From: Massilia phosphatilytica
Lineage (GTDB): Bacteria > Pseudomonadota > Gammaproteobacteria > Burkholderiales > Burkholderiaceae_D
Direction: 5' to 3'
NCBI RefSeq assembly: GCF_002968015.1
Contig: NZ_PUIP01000025.1
Coordinates: forward strand, 22,793-86,792
Length of the DNA: 64,000 nt
Shown: positions 8,501 through 17,880 of the stretch, piece by piece
How positions within the stretch are numbered: position 1 is the stretch's first letter
Layout of the letters: every line of letters starts with the position of its first letter
Position numbers and translations under genes: made by a program
The notes under the pieces: model-generated
Told to the model about the DNA's origin: nothing
The model's database searches: none
The model's input: the letters and a program-made list of their open reading frames with translations, nothing else

Positions 8501-9706
8501 ATGGCCGTTCTCAATTTCACCCGCTTGCAAGACCTGATCGACCAAGACGCGCTGAAAGGCAAGCGCGTTTTCATCCGCGCCGACCTGAACGTTCCGCAGG
8601 ACGACGCCGGCAATATTACGGAAGACACGCGCGTGCGTGCTTCGGTTCCCGCGATCCGCGCTGCGCTTGATGCGGGTGCGGCCGTGATGGTCACGTCGCA
8701 CCTGGGCCGCCCCACCGAGGGCGAGTTCAAGCCGGAAGACAGCCTGGCGCCGGTCGCCAAGCGCCTGTCCGAGCTGCTGGGCCAGCCGGTCGAACTGAAA
8801 CAGAACTGGGTCGACGGCGTCGACGTCGCACCGGGCCAGGTCGTGCTGCTGGAAAACTGCCGCGTCAACAAAGGTGAGAAGAAGAATTCGGACGAGCTGG
8901 CGCAGAAGATGGCCAAGCTGTGCGACATCTACGTCAACGACGCGTTCGGTACGGCGCACCGCGCCGAAGCGACCACGCACGGCATCGCGAAGTTCGCGCC
9001 GGTCGTCGCCGCCGGCCCGCTGCTGGCGGCCGAGCTGGACGCGCTGGGCAAGGCGCTGGGCGCGCCGCAGCGTCCACTGCTGGCGATCGTCGCCGGTTCC
9101 AAGGTGTCGACCAAGCTGTCGATCCTGCAGAGCCTGGCTGACAAGGTCGACAACCTGATCGTCGGCGGCGGCATCGCCAACACGTTCATGAAGGCCGTGG
9201 GCCTGAACATCGGCAAGTCGCTCGCGGAAGCGGACCTCGTCGGCGAGGCGAAAACCATCATCGACAAGATGGCGGCCCGTGGCGCGACCGTCCCGATCCC
9301 GGTGGACGTCGTATGCGCGAAAGAGTTTTCGCCGACCGCCGCCGCGATCGTCAAGGATGTCAAGGACGTGGCCGACGACGACATGATCCTGGACATCGGT
9401 CCGAAGACCGCGGCCCAGCTCGCCGAACAGATCGCGAAGGCCGGCACCATCGTGTGGAACGGCCCGGTCGGCGTGTTCGAGTTCGACCAGTTCGCCGAAG
9501 GCACCAAGACCCTGGCCCAGGCCATCGCCGCATCGAAAGCGTTCTCGATCGCGGGCGGCGGCGACACCCTGGCTGCTATCGCAAAATACAATATTGCCGA
9601 CCAAGTCGGCTATATCTCGACCGGCGGCGGCGCCTTCCTCGAGTTCCTCGAAGGTAAGACGCTTCCGGCGGTGGAGATCCTGCTGCAGCGTAGCGCTGCG
9701 AAATAA
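8501..9706 (+). CDS. pgk: Phosphoglycerate kinase
   Basis: Full-length 401-aa enzyme of lower glycolysis/gluconeogenesis (1,3-bisphosphoglycerate + ADP to 3-phosphoglycerate + ATP). The N-domain has RADLNVP and TSHLGRP substrate loops, the hinge has LLAIVAGSKVSTK and the nucleotide site has the closing GGGDT loop. ATG 8501 is used; TTG 8495 in frame is less likely. It is followed by a hairpin with a short T-run and then pyk, so the glycolytic genes are clustered. Confidence 0.97.
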   Translation: MAVLNFTRLQDLIDQDALKGKRVFIRADLNVPQDDAGNITEDTRVRASVPAIRAALDAGAAVMVTSHLGRPTEGEFKPEDSLAPVAKRLSELLGQPVELKQNWVDGVDVAPGQVVLLENCRVNKGEKKNSDELAQKMAKLCDIYVNDAFGTAHRAEATTHGIAKFAPVVAAGPLLAAELDALGKALGAPQRPLLAIVAGSKVSTKLSILQSLADKVDNLIVGGGIANTFMKAVGLNIGKSLAEADLVGEAKTIIDKMAARGATVPIPVDVVCAKEFSPTAAAIVKDVKDVADDDMILDIGPKTAAQLAEQIAKAGTIVWNGPVGVFEFDQFAEGTKTLAQAIAASKAFSIAGGGDTLAAIAKYNIADQVGYISTGGGAFLEFLEGKTLPAVEILLQRSAAK

Positions 9707-9722
9707 CACCTCACGGTCACCG

Positions 9723-9746
9723 GCGCAGCCCACGGGCTGCGCTTTT
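9723..9746 (+). terminator. Terminator-like hairpin between pgk and pyk
   Basis: Nine-bp inverted repeat GCGCAGCCC/GGGCTGCGC with a two-base minimal loop, followed by TTTT. The short U-run suggests a partial terminator or processing site, allowing pgk and pyk to be expressed at different levels. Confidence 0.6.
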
Positions 9747-9764
9747 CACTTCAAGGATAGATCA

Positions 9765-11213
9765 ATGTCTCGTGGTACCAAGATCGTCGCAACCATCGGC
9801 CCCGCTTCCTCCGACTTCGATACGCTCGTCCGCATGATTCGTGCGGGCGTGGACATCGTGCGCCTGAACTTTTCGCACGGCCGCGCCCAGGACCATATCG
9901 ACCGCGCCAACCTGGTGCGCCGCGCCGCCGCCGAGTGCGGCCGCGAAGTGGCGATCATGGCCGACATGCAGGGTCCCAAGATCCGCGTCGGTAAATTCGA
10001 AGAAGGCAAGATCCTGCTGAACAACGGTGACCGCTTCATCCTGGACGCCCGCTGGGGCGAGAACGGCGAGCTGGGCAACCAGGAACGCGTCGGCCTCGAC
10101 TACAAGGCACTGCCGAACGACGTCCGCCCGGGCGACACGCTGCTGCTGAACGACGGCCTGATCGTGCTGATCGTCGAGCGCGTGGCCGGCAGCGAGATCC
10201 ACACCATCGTCAAGGTCGGCGGCGACCTGTCCAACAACAAGGGCATCAACCGCATGGGCGGCGGCCTGACGGCGCCGGCGCTGACCGCGAAGGACATGGA
10301 AGACATCAAGACCGCGATGACCTTCCAGGCCGACTACCTGGCCATCTCCTTCCCGAAAACGGCGACCGACATGGAAATGGCGCGCCAGCTGGCGAACATC
10401 GCCGGCGAGCCGTTCGGCCACAAGCCGATGATGATCGCGAAGATCGAGCGCGCGGAAGCGATTCCCGTGCTGCAAGAGATCCTGGACGCCTCCGACGGCA
10501 TCATGGTTGCCCGCGGCGACCTCGCCGTCGAAGTGGGCAACGCGGCCGTGCCGGCGCTGCAGAAGCGCATGATCCGCATGGCGCGCGATTGCAACAAGCT
10601 GGCGATCACCGCCACGCAGATGATGGAATCGATGATCGTCAACGCCGTGCCGACCCGCGCCGAAGTGTCGGACGTGGCCAACGCCGTGCTGGACGGCACC
10701 GACGCCGTGATGACGTCGGCCGAGACCGCCGCCGGCAAGTGGCCGGTCGAGACGGTCGAGATGATGTCCGCGATCTGCGTCGAAGCGGAACGTTCCGAAT
10801 ACAACAAGCTGGAAGCCGACTTCCTGAACGTGCAGTTCACCCGCATCGACCAGTCGATCGCGTACGGCGCGCTGTTCACCGCGCACCACCTGCGCGTGAA
10901 GGCGATCGTGGCGCTGACCGAGTCCGGCTCGACCGCGCTGTGGATGAGCCGCCACCGCGTCGACACCCCGATCTTCGCCCTGACGCCAAGCGTCACCACC
11001 CAACGCAAGGTTGCGTTGTATCGTAACGTGCATGCGTACCACCTGACGCAGCGCGGCGACAGCGCCGCCGTCCTGAAACAGGCGGAAGACCTGCTGGTGG
11101 CCAACGGTATCGTCAAGAAGGGCGACACGATCGTCGTCACGTGGGGCGAACCGATGGGCCAGGTCGGCGGTACGAACGCGCTGAAGATCGTTCGCGTCGG
11201 TGAATTCAATTAA
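9765..11213 (+). CDS. pyk: Pyruvate kinase
   Basis: 482-aa enzyme making pyruvate and ATP from phosphoenolpyruvate. Catalytic landmarks are intact: TKIVATIGPAS at the N terminus, RLNFSHG, the MIAKIERAEAI active-site Lys block, ARGDLAVE and TSAETAAGKWP. The length fits the bacterial tetrameric form. ATG 9765 follows AAGGAT. It sits between pgk and fba in one direction. Confidence 0.97.
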   Translation: MSRGTKIVATIGPASSDFDTLVRMIRAGVDIVRLNFSHGRAQDHIDRANLVRRAAAECGREVAIMADMQGPKIRVGKFEEGKILLNNGDRFILDARWGENGELGNQERVGLDYKALPNDVRPGDTLLLNDGLIVLIVERVAGSEIHTIVKVGGDLSNNKGINRMGGGLTAPALTAKDMEDIKTAMTFQADYLAISFPKTATDMEMARQLANIAGEPFGHKPMMIAKIERAEAIPVLQEILDASDGIMVARGDLAVEVGNAAVPALQKRMIRMARDCNKLAITATQMMESMIVNAVPTRAEVSDVANAVLDGTDAVMTSAETAAGKWPVETVEMMSAICVEAERSEYNKLEADFLNVQFTRIDQSIAYGALFTAHHLRVKAIVALTESGSTALWMSRHRVDTPIFALTPSVTTQRKVALYRNVHAYHLTQRGDSAAVLKQAEDLLVANGIVKKGDTIVVTWGEPMGQVGGTNALKIVRVGEFN

Positions 11214-11234
11214 GAGGGAGCTCAACACCTGTGC

Positions 11235-11258
11235 GCGCGGCCGCAACCGCGGCCGCGC
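11235..11258. other. GC-only hairpin in the pyk-fba spacer
   Basis: Perfect 10-bp inverted repeat GCGCGGCCGC/GCGGCCGCGC with loop AACC, 22 bases after the pyk stop. No T-run follows on either strand, so it is more likely an mRNA-stability or processing element than a terminator. The rest of the 161-base spacer shows no ORF. Confidence 0.55.
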
Positions 11259-11374
11259 CAGACTGTCGAACGGATGATGTGCATGGCTGACGCGCCTTCG
11301 CGCGAGGCCGGACGCACGCACGCGCAGAAGGTGTGAGACCCGGAAAGGTTTCTTTATTCCTATGGAGCTAAACC

Positions 11375-12439
11375 ATGGCACTCGTATCAATGCGTCAACT
11401 GCTGGACCACGCCGCCGAACACGGCTACGGCCTCCCGGCGTTTAACGTCAACAACCTGGAACAGGTCCAGGCCATCATGGCCGCGGCCGACCAGACCGGC
11501 AGCCCGGTGATCATGCAGGCCTCGGCCGGCGCCCGCAAATATGCCGGCGAAGCCTTCCTGCGCCACCTGATCGACGCCGCCGTCGAAGCCTACCCGCACA
11601 TCCCGGTCGTGATGCACCAGGACCACGGCCAGTCGCCGGCCGTCTGCATGGCCGCGATCCGCTCGGGCTTTACTTCCGTCATGATGGACGGTTCGCTGGA
11701 AGCGGACGGCAAGTCCGTCGCCTCGTACGACTACAACGTCGAAGTGTCGAAGGAAGTCGTCAAGTTCGCGCACTCGATCGGCGTGACCGTCGAGGCGGAA
11801 CTGGGCGTGCTCGGTTCGCTGGAAACGATGAAGGGCGACAAGGAAGACGGCCACGGCGCGGACCGCACCATGACCCGCGAAGAGCTGCTGACCGACGTCG
11901 CGCAGGCCGCCGACTTCGTCGCGCGCACCCAGTGCGACGCGCTGGCCATCGCCATCGGCACCTCGCACGGCGCCTATAAATTCACGCGCAAGCCGACCGG
12001 CGACATCCTCGCCATCGACCGCATCAAGGAAATCCACGCGCGCATCCCGAACACGCACCTCGTGATGCACGGCTCGTCGTCGGTCCCGCAGGAGCTGCTG
12101 GCGATCATCCGCGAATTCGGCGGCGACATGAAGGAAACGTATGGCGTCCCGGTCGAGGAAATCCAGGAAGGCATCAAGCACGGCGTCCGCAAGATCAATA
12201 TCGACACGGACATCCGCCTTGCGATGACGGCCGCGATCCGCAAATACCTGTTCGAGAACCCGTCGAAATTCGACCCGCGCGACTACCTGAAGCCGGCCCG
12301 CGAAGCCGCGACGCAGATCTGCAAGGCACGCTATATCTCCTTCGGCTGCGAAGGCATGGCGGCCAAGATCAAGCCGATTCCGCTCGATAAAATGGCGGAG
12401 CGCTATAAAGCTGGCGAACTGGCGCAGATCGTTCAATAA
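11375..12439 (+). CDS. fba: Class II fructose-bisphosphate aldolase
   Basis: 354-aa Zn-dependent aldolase of the CbbA/Fba class II A type. The Zn-binding block VVMHQDHGQS near residue 84, the EAELG segment, the GTSHGAYKF block and HGSSSVP are all visible. It cleaves fructose-1,6-bisphosphate in glycolysis or runs in reverse. A GGAG ribosome site lies 8 bases before the ATG. A long interspersed palindrome follows the stop. Confidence 0.96.
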   Translation: MALVSMRQLLDHAAEHGYGLPAFNVNNLEQVQAIMAAADQTGSPVIMQASAGARKYAGEAFLRHLIDAAVEAYPHIPVVMHQDHGQSPAVCMAAIRSGFTSVMMDGSLEADGKSVASYDYNVEVSKEVVKFAHSIGVTVEAELGVLGSLETMKGDKEDGHGADRTMTREELLTDVAQAADFVARTQCDALAIAIGTSHGAYKFTRKPTGDILAIDRIKEIHARIPNTHLVMHGSSSVPQELLAIIREFGGDMKETYGVPVEEIQEGIKHGVRKINIDTDIRLAMTAAIRKYLFENPSKFDPRDYLKPAREAATQICKARYISFGCEGMAAKIKPIPLDKMAERYKAGELAQIVQ

Positions 12440-12441
12440 CA

Positions 12442-12520
12442 GTAGGGTGGGCGGCCTCCGCCCACGCGTAACGCCGGCAAATCGCATATGTCACGCGTGG
12501 GCACGGAGTGCCCACCCTAC
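12442..12520. repeat. REP-like long palindrome (GTAGGGTGGGC family)
   Basis: Two 28-base arms (12442-12469 and 12493-12520) are near-complementary. Both begin or end with GTAGGGTGGGC/GCCCACCCTAC and close with ACGCGT, around a 23-base loop. Each arm also contains an inner GGGC...GCCC mini-hairpin. It lies 2 bases after the fba stop. Elements starting GTAGGGTGGGC are, from memory, dispersed in betaproteobacterial genomes; this window holds only one copy. Confidence 0.65.
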
Positions 12521-12641
12521 CGGCTTTTGACGACGATAGCGTAAGAATCACGTAAAATATCGCTTTGGCACCGGCTCTCCCGAGCCGCCGCCCATCCGAC
12601 CGGCTCCTTCGCCGGTTTCGCTTTATCAAGATATCCCCTCT

Positions 12642-13538
12642 ATGAAAAGCCTCTACCAATCCACTATTTCCTCCCTGCCATTGCTGGGCCATGGCAAGGT
12701 CCGTGACAACTACGCCGTCGGCGACGACAAGATCCTGATCGTCACGACCGACCGCCTGTCGGCCTTCGACGTCGTCATGAACGAACCGATTCCCGGCAAG
12801 GGCATGGTGCTGAACCAGATGAGCGATTTCTGGTTCGAGAAACTCGGCCACATCGTGCCGAACCACCTGACCGGCGTGGCGCCGGAATCCGTGGTCGCAC
12901 CCGAGGAAGTGGAGCAGGTGAAAGGCCGCGCCGTTGTCGCCAAGCGCCTGAAGCCGATCCTCGTGGAAGCCGTCGTGCGCGGCTACATCATCGGTTCGGG
13001 CTGGAAGGATTACCAGGCCACCGGTTCCATCTGCGGCATCCAGCTGCCGGCCGGCCTGCGCCAGGCCGACAAGCTGCCCGAGCCGCTGTTCACCCCGGCC
13101 GCGAAAGCCGACCTGGGCGAGCACGACGAGAACATCAGCTTCGCCGACATGGAACAGCGCATCGGTTCGGAACTGGCGAACAAGATCCGCGACATCAGCA
13201 TCCAGCTGTACAAGACCGCCGCCGACTACGCGGCCACGCGCGGCATCATCATCGCCGACACCAAGTTCGAATTCGGCCTGGACGAGAATGGCGTCCTGCA
13301 CCTGATGGACGAAGTCCTGACCGCCGATTCCTCGCGCTTCTGGCCGGCGGATTCGTACGCGCCGGACATGTCGCCGCCGTCGTTCGACAAGCAGTTCGTG
13401 CGCGACTACCTGGAAACGCTGAAAGACTGGAACAAGGCCCCGCCGGCACCGCCGCTGCCGCAGGACGTCATCGAAAAAACCCAGGCCAAGTACTTTGAAG
13501 CCATTGAGCGCCTGACCGGCGAGAAGCTGAAGGTTTGA
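12642..13538 (+). CDS. purC: SAICAR synthetase PurC
   Basis: 298-aa phosphoribosylaminoimidazole-succinocarboxamide synthase, purine pathway step 8. It begins with the GKVRDNYAVGD ATP loop, and has TDRLSAFDVVM, a VRGYIIGSGWKDY block and LMDEVLTADSSRFWP at the Mg/substrate site. This is the longer form of about 300 residues typical of betaproteobacteria and yeast-like PurC. purE follows with 2 bases between. Confidence 0.96.
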   Translation: MKSLYQSTISSLPLLGHGKVRDNYAVGDDKILIVTTDRLSAFDVVMNEPIPGKGMVLNQMSDFWFEKLGHIVPNHLTGVAPESVVAPEEVEQVKGRAVVAKRLKPILVEAVVRGYIIGSGWKDYQATGSICGIQLPAGLRQADKLPEPLFTPAAKADLGEHDENISFADMEQRIGSELANKIRDISIQLYKTAADYAATRGIIIADTKFEFGLDENGVLHLMDEVLTADSSRFWPADSYAPDMSPPSFDKQFVRDYLETLKDWNKAPPAPPLPQDVIEKTQAKYFEAIERLTGEKLKV

Positions 13539-13540
13539 CG

Positions 13541-14044
13541 ATGGCCGATCAGAACAAGCCGCTGGTCGGCGTGATCATGGGTTCCAGCTCCGACTGGGAC
13601 GTGATGCAGCACGCCTGCGCCATGCTGAAGCAGTTCGGCGTGTCGTTCGAAGCCCAGGTGATTTCGGCGCACCGCATGCCGGACGAGATGTTCGCGTATG
13701 CGGAATCCGCCCGTCGCCGCGGCCTGCGCGCCATCATCGCCGGTGCCGGCGGTGCCGCGCACCTGCCGGGCATGGTCGCCGCGAAGACGGTCGTGCCCGT
13801 GCTGGGCGTGCCCGTGCCGTCGAAATACCTGCGCGGCGAAGATTCGCTGCTGTCGATCGTGCAGATGCCGAAGGGTGTGCCCGTGTCGACGTTCGCCATC
13901 GGCGAGGCCGGCGCCGCGAATGCCGCGCTGACGGCCATCGCCATCATCGCCACCACCGACGACGCCCTGGCGGGCCAGCTGGAACAATTCCGCCAGCAAC
14001 AGACCGCCGCCGCCAAGGCCATGACCCTGCCTGTGAACGAGTGA
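13541..14044 (+). CDS. purE: N5-carboxyaminoimidazole ribonucleotide mutase PurE
   Basis: 167-aa class I PurE that moves the carboxylate from N5-CAIR to CAIR. GVIMGSSSDWDVM, SAHRMPD (catalytic His) and AGAGGAAHLPGM are intact. ATG 13541 comes 2 bases after the purC stop; TTG 13535 in frame is not needed. The stop overlaps the purK start (TGATG), so translation is probably coupled. Confidence 0.96.
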   Translation: MADQNKPLVGVIMGSSSDWDVMQHACAMLKQFGVSFEAQVISAHRMPDEMFAYAESARRRGLRAIIAGAGGAAHLPGMVAAKTVVPVLGVPVPSKYLRGEDSLLSIVQMPKGVPVSTFAIGEAGAANAALTAIAIIATTDDALAGQLEQFRQQQTAAAKAMTLPVNE

Positions 14045-15234
14045 TGAGTAATATGAAGTCCCAAGCCTATCTCCCAGCGGCCGGCGAACCGGCCTGGCTG
14101 GGCGTGATGGGCGGCGGCCAGCTGGGCCGCATGTTTGCCCACGCCGCGCAGGCGATGGGCTACCGCGTGGCCGTGCTGGAGCCGTCGGATGACTGCCCGG
14201 CCGGCCACGTGGCCGAGCGCCTCGTCGAGGCCGGCTACGAAGATGCGACCGGCCTGGATGCGCTGGCTGCCCAATGCGTGGCCGTCACGACGGAATTCGA
14301 AAACGTCCCGGCCGCCAGCCTGTCGCGCCTCGCGCAGCAGGTATTCGTGGCGCCGAACGCGCATGGCGTGTCCGTCGCCCAGGACCGCATCGCGGAAAAA
14401 TCCTTCTTTGTCGCCTGCGCGGGCAAATCCGGCGTGATGCCGGCGCCGCACAAGGTGATCGCGAGCGATGCCGACATCGATGCCATCGCCGACGACCTGC
14501 TGCCCGGCATCCTGAAAACGGTGCGCATGGGCTACGACGGCAAGGGCCAGGTGCGCGTGCGCACGCGCGAGGACGTCCGCGCCGCGTTCGAGTCCATGGA
14601 CCGCGTGACCTGTCTGCTGGAAAAGATGCTGCCGCTCGCCTACGAAGTGTCCGTGCTGACGGCGCGCGGGGCGGACGGCCAGTCGGTCGTCTACCCGATC
14701 GCGGAGAACGTGCACCGCGACGGCATCCTGTTCACGACGACCGTGCCGGGCCCGAACGTGTCGGATGAATGCGCCCGCAAGGCGCAGGATGCGGCGCGTG
14801 CCATCGTGGCCGAGCTCGGTTACGTCGGCGTGCTGTGCATCGAATTCTTCGTGCTGGCCGACGGCTCGCTCGTCGTCAACGAGATGGCGCCGCGGCCGCA
14901 CAACAGCGGCCATTACACGATCGACGCCTGCGTCACGAGCCAGTTCGCACAGCAGGTCCGTGCGATGGCAAAACTGCCGCTGGGCGACGTGCGCCAGCAT
15001 TCGCCGGCCGTCATGCTGAACATCCTCGGTGACGTGTGGTTCGAGGGCGAGACTGTCCGTGAACCGGCATGGGACGCCGTGCTGGCGCTGCCCGGCGCCA
15101 ACCTGCACCTGTACGGCAAGACGGACCCGCGCCGCGGCCGCAAGATGGGCCACGTGACGTTCGTCGCACCGACGCTGCAAGAGGCGCAAGCGAATTTCGA
15201 GCAAGCATGCGCCGTGTTGGGAATCGCGCTGTGA
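14044..15234 (+). CDS. purK: N5-carboxyaminoimidazole ribonucleotide synthase PurK
   Basis: 396-aa ATP-grasp enzyme that carboxylates AIR with bicarbonate, partner of PurE. GVMGGGQLGRM opens the pre-ATP-grasp domain. The ATP-grasp core contains KTVRMGYDGKGQ and NEMAPRPHNSGHYTID. GTG 14041 and ATG 14044 are both in frame; ATG is chosen for the TGATG junction. It overlaps the next gene by 4 bases. Confidence 0.95.
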   Translation: MSNMKSQAYLPAAGEPAWLGVMGGGQLGRMFAHAAQAMGYRVAVLEPSDDCPAGHVAERLVEAGYEDATGLDALAAQCVAVTTEFENVPAASLSRLAQQVFVAPNAHGVSVAQDRIAEKSFFVACAGKSGVMPAPHKVIASDADIDAIADDLLPGILKTVRMGYDGKGQVRVRTREDVRAAFESMDRVTCLLEKMLPLAYEVSVLTARGADGQSVVYPIAENVHRDGILFTTTVPGPNVSDECARKAQDAARAIVAELGYVGVLCIEFFVLADGSLVVNEMAPRPHNSGHYTIDACVTSQFAQQVRAMAKLPLGDVRQHSPAVMLNILGDVWFEGETVREPAWDAVLALPGANLHLYGKTDPRRGRKMGHVTFVAPTLQEAQANFEQACAVLGIAL

Positions 15235-16259
15235 CGGATGACGTGATCGCCGCCGCGGCGCGCGCGCTGGAGGCGGGCCGGCTCGTCGCGTTGCCGACCG
15301 AGACCGTGTACGGCCTCGGCGCCGACGCCGAAAACCCGGCCGCCGTCGCCGCGATCTATGCCGCCAAGGGCCGCCCGCAGGATCACCCCGTGATCGTGCA
15401 TGTGGCCCCGGGCGCGGATCTCGATTACTGGGCGACCGACATCCCGTCGGAAGCGCGCCAGCTGGCCGACGCCTTCTGGCCCGGCCCGCTGACGATGATT
15501 TTAAAGCGCGCGCCGCACATCCCGGACGCCGTCTCGGGCGGCCAGGACACGGTCGGCATCCGCTGCCCGTCACACCCGGTTGCCATCGAGCTGCTGCAGG
15601 CGTTTAAGGGCGGGAAGGGCGGCATCGCGGCCCCGTCGGCGAATAAATTCGGCGCCGTGAGCCCGACGACCGCACAGCACGTGCGCGACGAGTTCGGTGA
15701 CGACATCGGCGATAACGGGCGCATCGCGTTCGTGCTGGATGGCGGCCAGAGCGAAGTCGGCATCGAATCGACGATCGTCGATCTGTCGCGGCTGGCCACG
15801 CACGGCCCCGTGCTGCTGCGCCCGGGCCATATCTCGGCCGACGCCATCGCGGCCGTGATCGACCAGGTGCCGGCCCGTCCGGACGTCGCGGCGCCCCGCG
15901 CCTCGGGCACGCTGGAATCGCATTATGCGCCGCATACGCCGGTCGCGATGCAGGACACGGCGACCCTCGTGGACACCTTGTCCAGGCTGCAAGAGGCGGG
16001 ACGCAAGGTTGCCCTGATCCATTATTCGGACTTGCCGGCCACGCACGCGGCCGTCCGCCTGCCCGCGTCGCCGGAAGGCTTCGCGCACGCGCTGTACGCG
16101 GCGTTGCGCGGGATGGATGGCACGGGTGCCGATGTCATCCTCGTCGAGGCGCCGCCGCAGGATGGCCATTGGCTGGGTGTCAACGACCGCCTGCGCCGCG
16201 CCGCGCATGGCTCCACGGGCATCGTCCACGGGTTGATAAACAACACTCCCGCGCTGTAA
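15231..16259 (+). CDS. L-threonylcarbamoyladenylate synthase, Sua5 (two-domain) type
   Basis: 342-aa enzyme making threonylcarbamoyl-AMP for t6A37 of tRNA. The YrdC domain (about residues 5-190) shows LPTETVYGLGADA, KGRPQDHPVIVH and APSANKFGAVSPTTA. A Sua5 C-terminal domain (about 225-340) follows the LRPGHIS linker and SHYAPHTP. The GTG start at 15231 overlaps the purK stop (GTGA) and gives the natural N terminus. Longer than one-domain TsaC. It closes the purCEK operon before a terminator. Confidence 0.92.
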   Translation: MTDDVIAAAARALEAGRLVALPTETVYGLGADAENPAAVAAIYAAKGRPQDHPVIVHVAPGADLDYWATDIPSEARQLADAFWPGPLTMILKRAPHIPDAVSGGQDTVGIRCPSHPVAIELLQAFKGGKGGIAAPSANKFGAVSPTTAQHVRDEFGDDIGDNGRIAFVLDGGQSEVGIESTIVDLSRLATHGPVLLRPGHISADAIAAVIDQVPARPDVAAPRASGTLESHYAPHTPVAMQDTATLVDTLSRLQEAGRKVALIHYSDLPATHAAVRLPASPEGFAHALYAALRGMDGTGADVILVEAPPQDGHWLGVNDRLRRAAHGSTGIVHGLINNTPAL

Positions 16260-16314
16260 TCCGCCCGGAATCTTCCCAAAAACGCCTGTCCGGTGCATGC
16301 TACTCGGCAATCCC

Positions 16315-16340
16315 GGCCCGCCTTTCTGCGCGGGCCTTTT
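16315..16340 (+). terminator. Rho-independent terminator after the pur-sua5 operon
   Basis: Seven-bp stem GGCCCGC/GCGGGCC with an eight-base loop followed by TTTT. It lies 56 bases after the sua5-type stop and before the next lipoprotein gene. Confidence 0.75.
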
Positions 16341-16368
16341 GCCTTGATCAGTTAGTCGAAGGACATCC

Positions 16369-17880
16369 ATGCGTTCCCTCTTTACCCTGGCCTGCAGCCT
16401 CGGGCTGGGCTATCTGCTTGCCGCTTGCAGCGGCGGCACCACCGCCGGCGGCACGCCGACCGGCGTCGCAAATCCTGAACCGCTGCCCGTCGCGGCGCGT
16501 GGCAGTCTCGTGGGGCAGGCCGCCTCCGTGGCCGTCAACGTCGGCGGCGCCAGCCTCCCCACCCTGACCCCCACCGTGCTGGCCGGCTTCCTCGAAGCGG
16601 CCCAGCAGGGCACGCTGGCCGTCGCGGGACAACCGCAGTGCTCGGTCTCCGTGTACAAGGTGCATTACAACACCATCGGTGGCGCCGGCGAAACGACGGA
16701 CGGCAGCGCCGCCGTCTTCGTCCCCACCGGCGGCGGCAACTCGTGCAGCAATTCGCGACCCGTCGTGCTGTATGCGCACGGCACCTCGTTGCAAAAGTCG
16801 TACGACATGGCTGACATCGCCAACAACACGGAAGCCCGCCTCGCGGCAGCCGTGTTCGCGGCCCAGGGCTTCATCGTCGTCGCGCCGAACTACACGGGCT
16901 ACAGCGGTTCGTCGCTGGGCTACCACCCGTATCTGGACCGCGTCGCGCAGGCCGCCGACATGATCGATGCGCTGCGCGCCGCGCGCACGTCATTCACGGC
17001 CATCGGCGCCAAGGATTCCGGCAAGCTGATGGTCACCGGCTATTCCCAAGGCGGCTATGTCGCAATGGCCACGCAGCGCGCCATGCAAGACCTCGGCACG
17101 AACGAGTTCACCTTGACGGCGGCGGCCGGCATGTCGGGCCCGTATGCCATCGCCCGCTTCGGCGACGACCTGTTCGGCGGCGCACCGCGCAACGGTGCTA
17201 CCGTGATCGTGCCGATGATCATCAACGCGGGCCAGCATGCGAGTGCCGCGCTGTACGGGACGCCGTCGGACGTCTATGAGACGCAATATGCCGCATCGAT
17301 CGCCGACCTGGTGCCGGGCAGCCTCGGCAGCAGCGACCTCGTCGACCAGGGCAAGCTGCCTGCCACGGCCTTGTTCGCCGCGGATTCCCAACCGCAGACG
17401 GCCGGCTCCACGGCGTATTTCGGCGCCAACAACCTGATCCGCACCGGCTATCGCAACGACTACCTGGCCGATCTCGCCGCGCACCCGTGCGACCAGAGCG
17501 CAAGTTCGCCGCTGGCCTGTGCTCCGGCCCACAGCCTGCGCAAATGGCTCGTGCGCAATGACCTGCGCAGTTATATGCCGAGCGCGCCCACGATGCTGTG
17601 CGGCGGCCATGACGACCCTGTCGTGCCGTTCTTCAACGCGACGGCCACCGCGGGCTATTTCAGCGCGCGCGGCAGCAGGATCACGCTGCTGGACATCGAC
17701 GACACGCCGAGCCTGAACGACCCGTACCGCTCGGCCAAGGCCGGCTTCGTCGCGGCGAAGGCGATCCTGCGCGCGGCCTCGGGCGACGGGGCGGTCGCGT
17801 CGGCCTATCACGCCGGCCTCGTGGCACCGTTCTGCATGGCGGCGACACGTGATTATTTTCAGTCAACATTGTCACATTAA
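16369..17880 (+). CDS. Secreted lipoprotein, alpha/beta-hydrolase (esterase/peptidase-like)
   Basis: 503-aa exported hydrolase. The N terminus is a lipoprotein signal with lipobox LLAAC (Cys20). The alpha/beta core has the oxyanion segment YAHGTS, the nucleophile elbow GYSQGGY with Ser226 and an Asp-bearing CGGHDDPVVPF block near 410. Paired Cys suggest periplasmic disulfides. It resembles S9-like/secretory lipase-type hydrolases of Oxalobacteraceae; substrate unknown. The next gene is also a lipoprotein esterase. Confidence 0.82.
   Translation: MRSLFTLACSLGLGYLLAACSGGTTAGGTPTGVANPEPLPVAARGSLVGQAASVAVNVGGASLPTLTPTVLAGFLEAAQQGTLAVAGQPQCSVSVYKVHYNTIGGAGETTDGSAAVFVPTGGGNSCSNSRPVVLYAHGTSLQKSYDMADIANNTEARLAAAVFAAQGFIVVAPNYTGYSGSSLGYHPYLDRVAQAADMIDALRAARTSFTAIGAKDSGKLMVTGYSQGGYVAMATQRAMQDLGTNEFTLTAAAGMSGPYAIARFGDDLFGGAPRNGATVIVPMIINAGQHASAALYGTPSDVYETQYAASIADLVPGSLGSSDLVDQGKLPATALFAADSQPQTAGSTAYFGANNLIRTGYRNDYLADLAAHPCDQSASSPLACAPAHSLRKWLVRNDLRSYMPSAPTMLCGGHDDPVVPFFNATATAGYFSARGSRITLLDIDDTPSLNDPYRSAKAGFVAAKAILRAASGDGAVASAYHAGLVAPFCMAATRDYFQSTLSH

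Noticed and set aside
9762..11390. 542-codon open frame on the minus strand opposite pyk
   Set aside because: Antisense shadow of a well-conserved gene in GC-rich DNA; His/Arg/Val-rich translation without motifs. The same applies to long antisense frames over gcdH, the M16 gene, the c-di-GMP gene (36697-39309) and maeB (42074-44407).
12526..12560. Sigma70 promoter TTGACG...TAAAAT before purC
   Set aside because: The spacer between boxes is 20 bases, too long to call with confidence.
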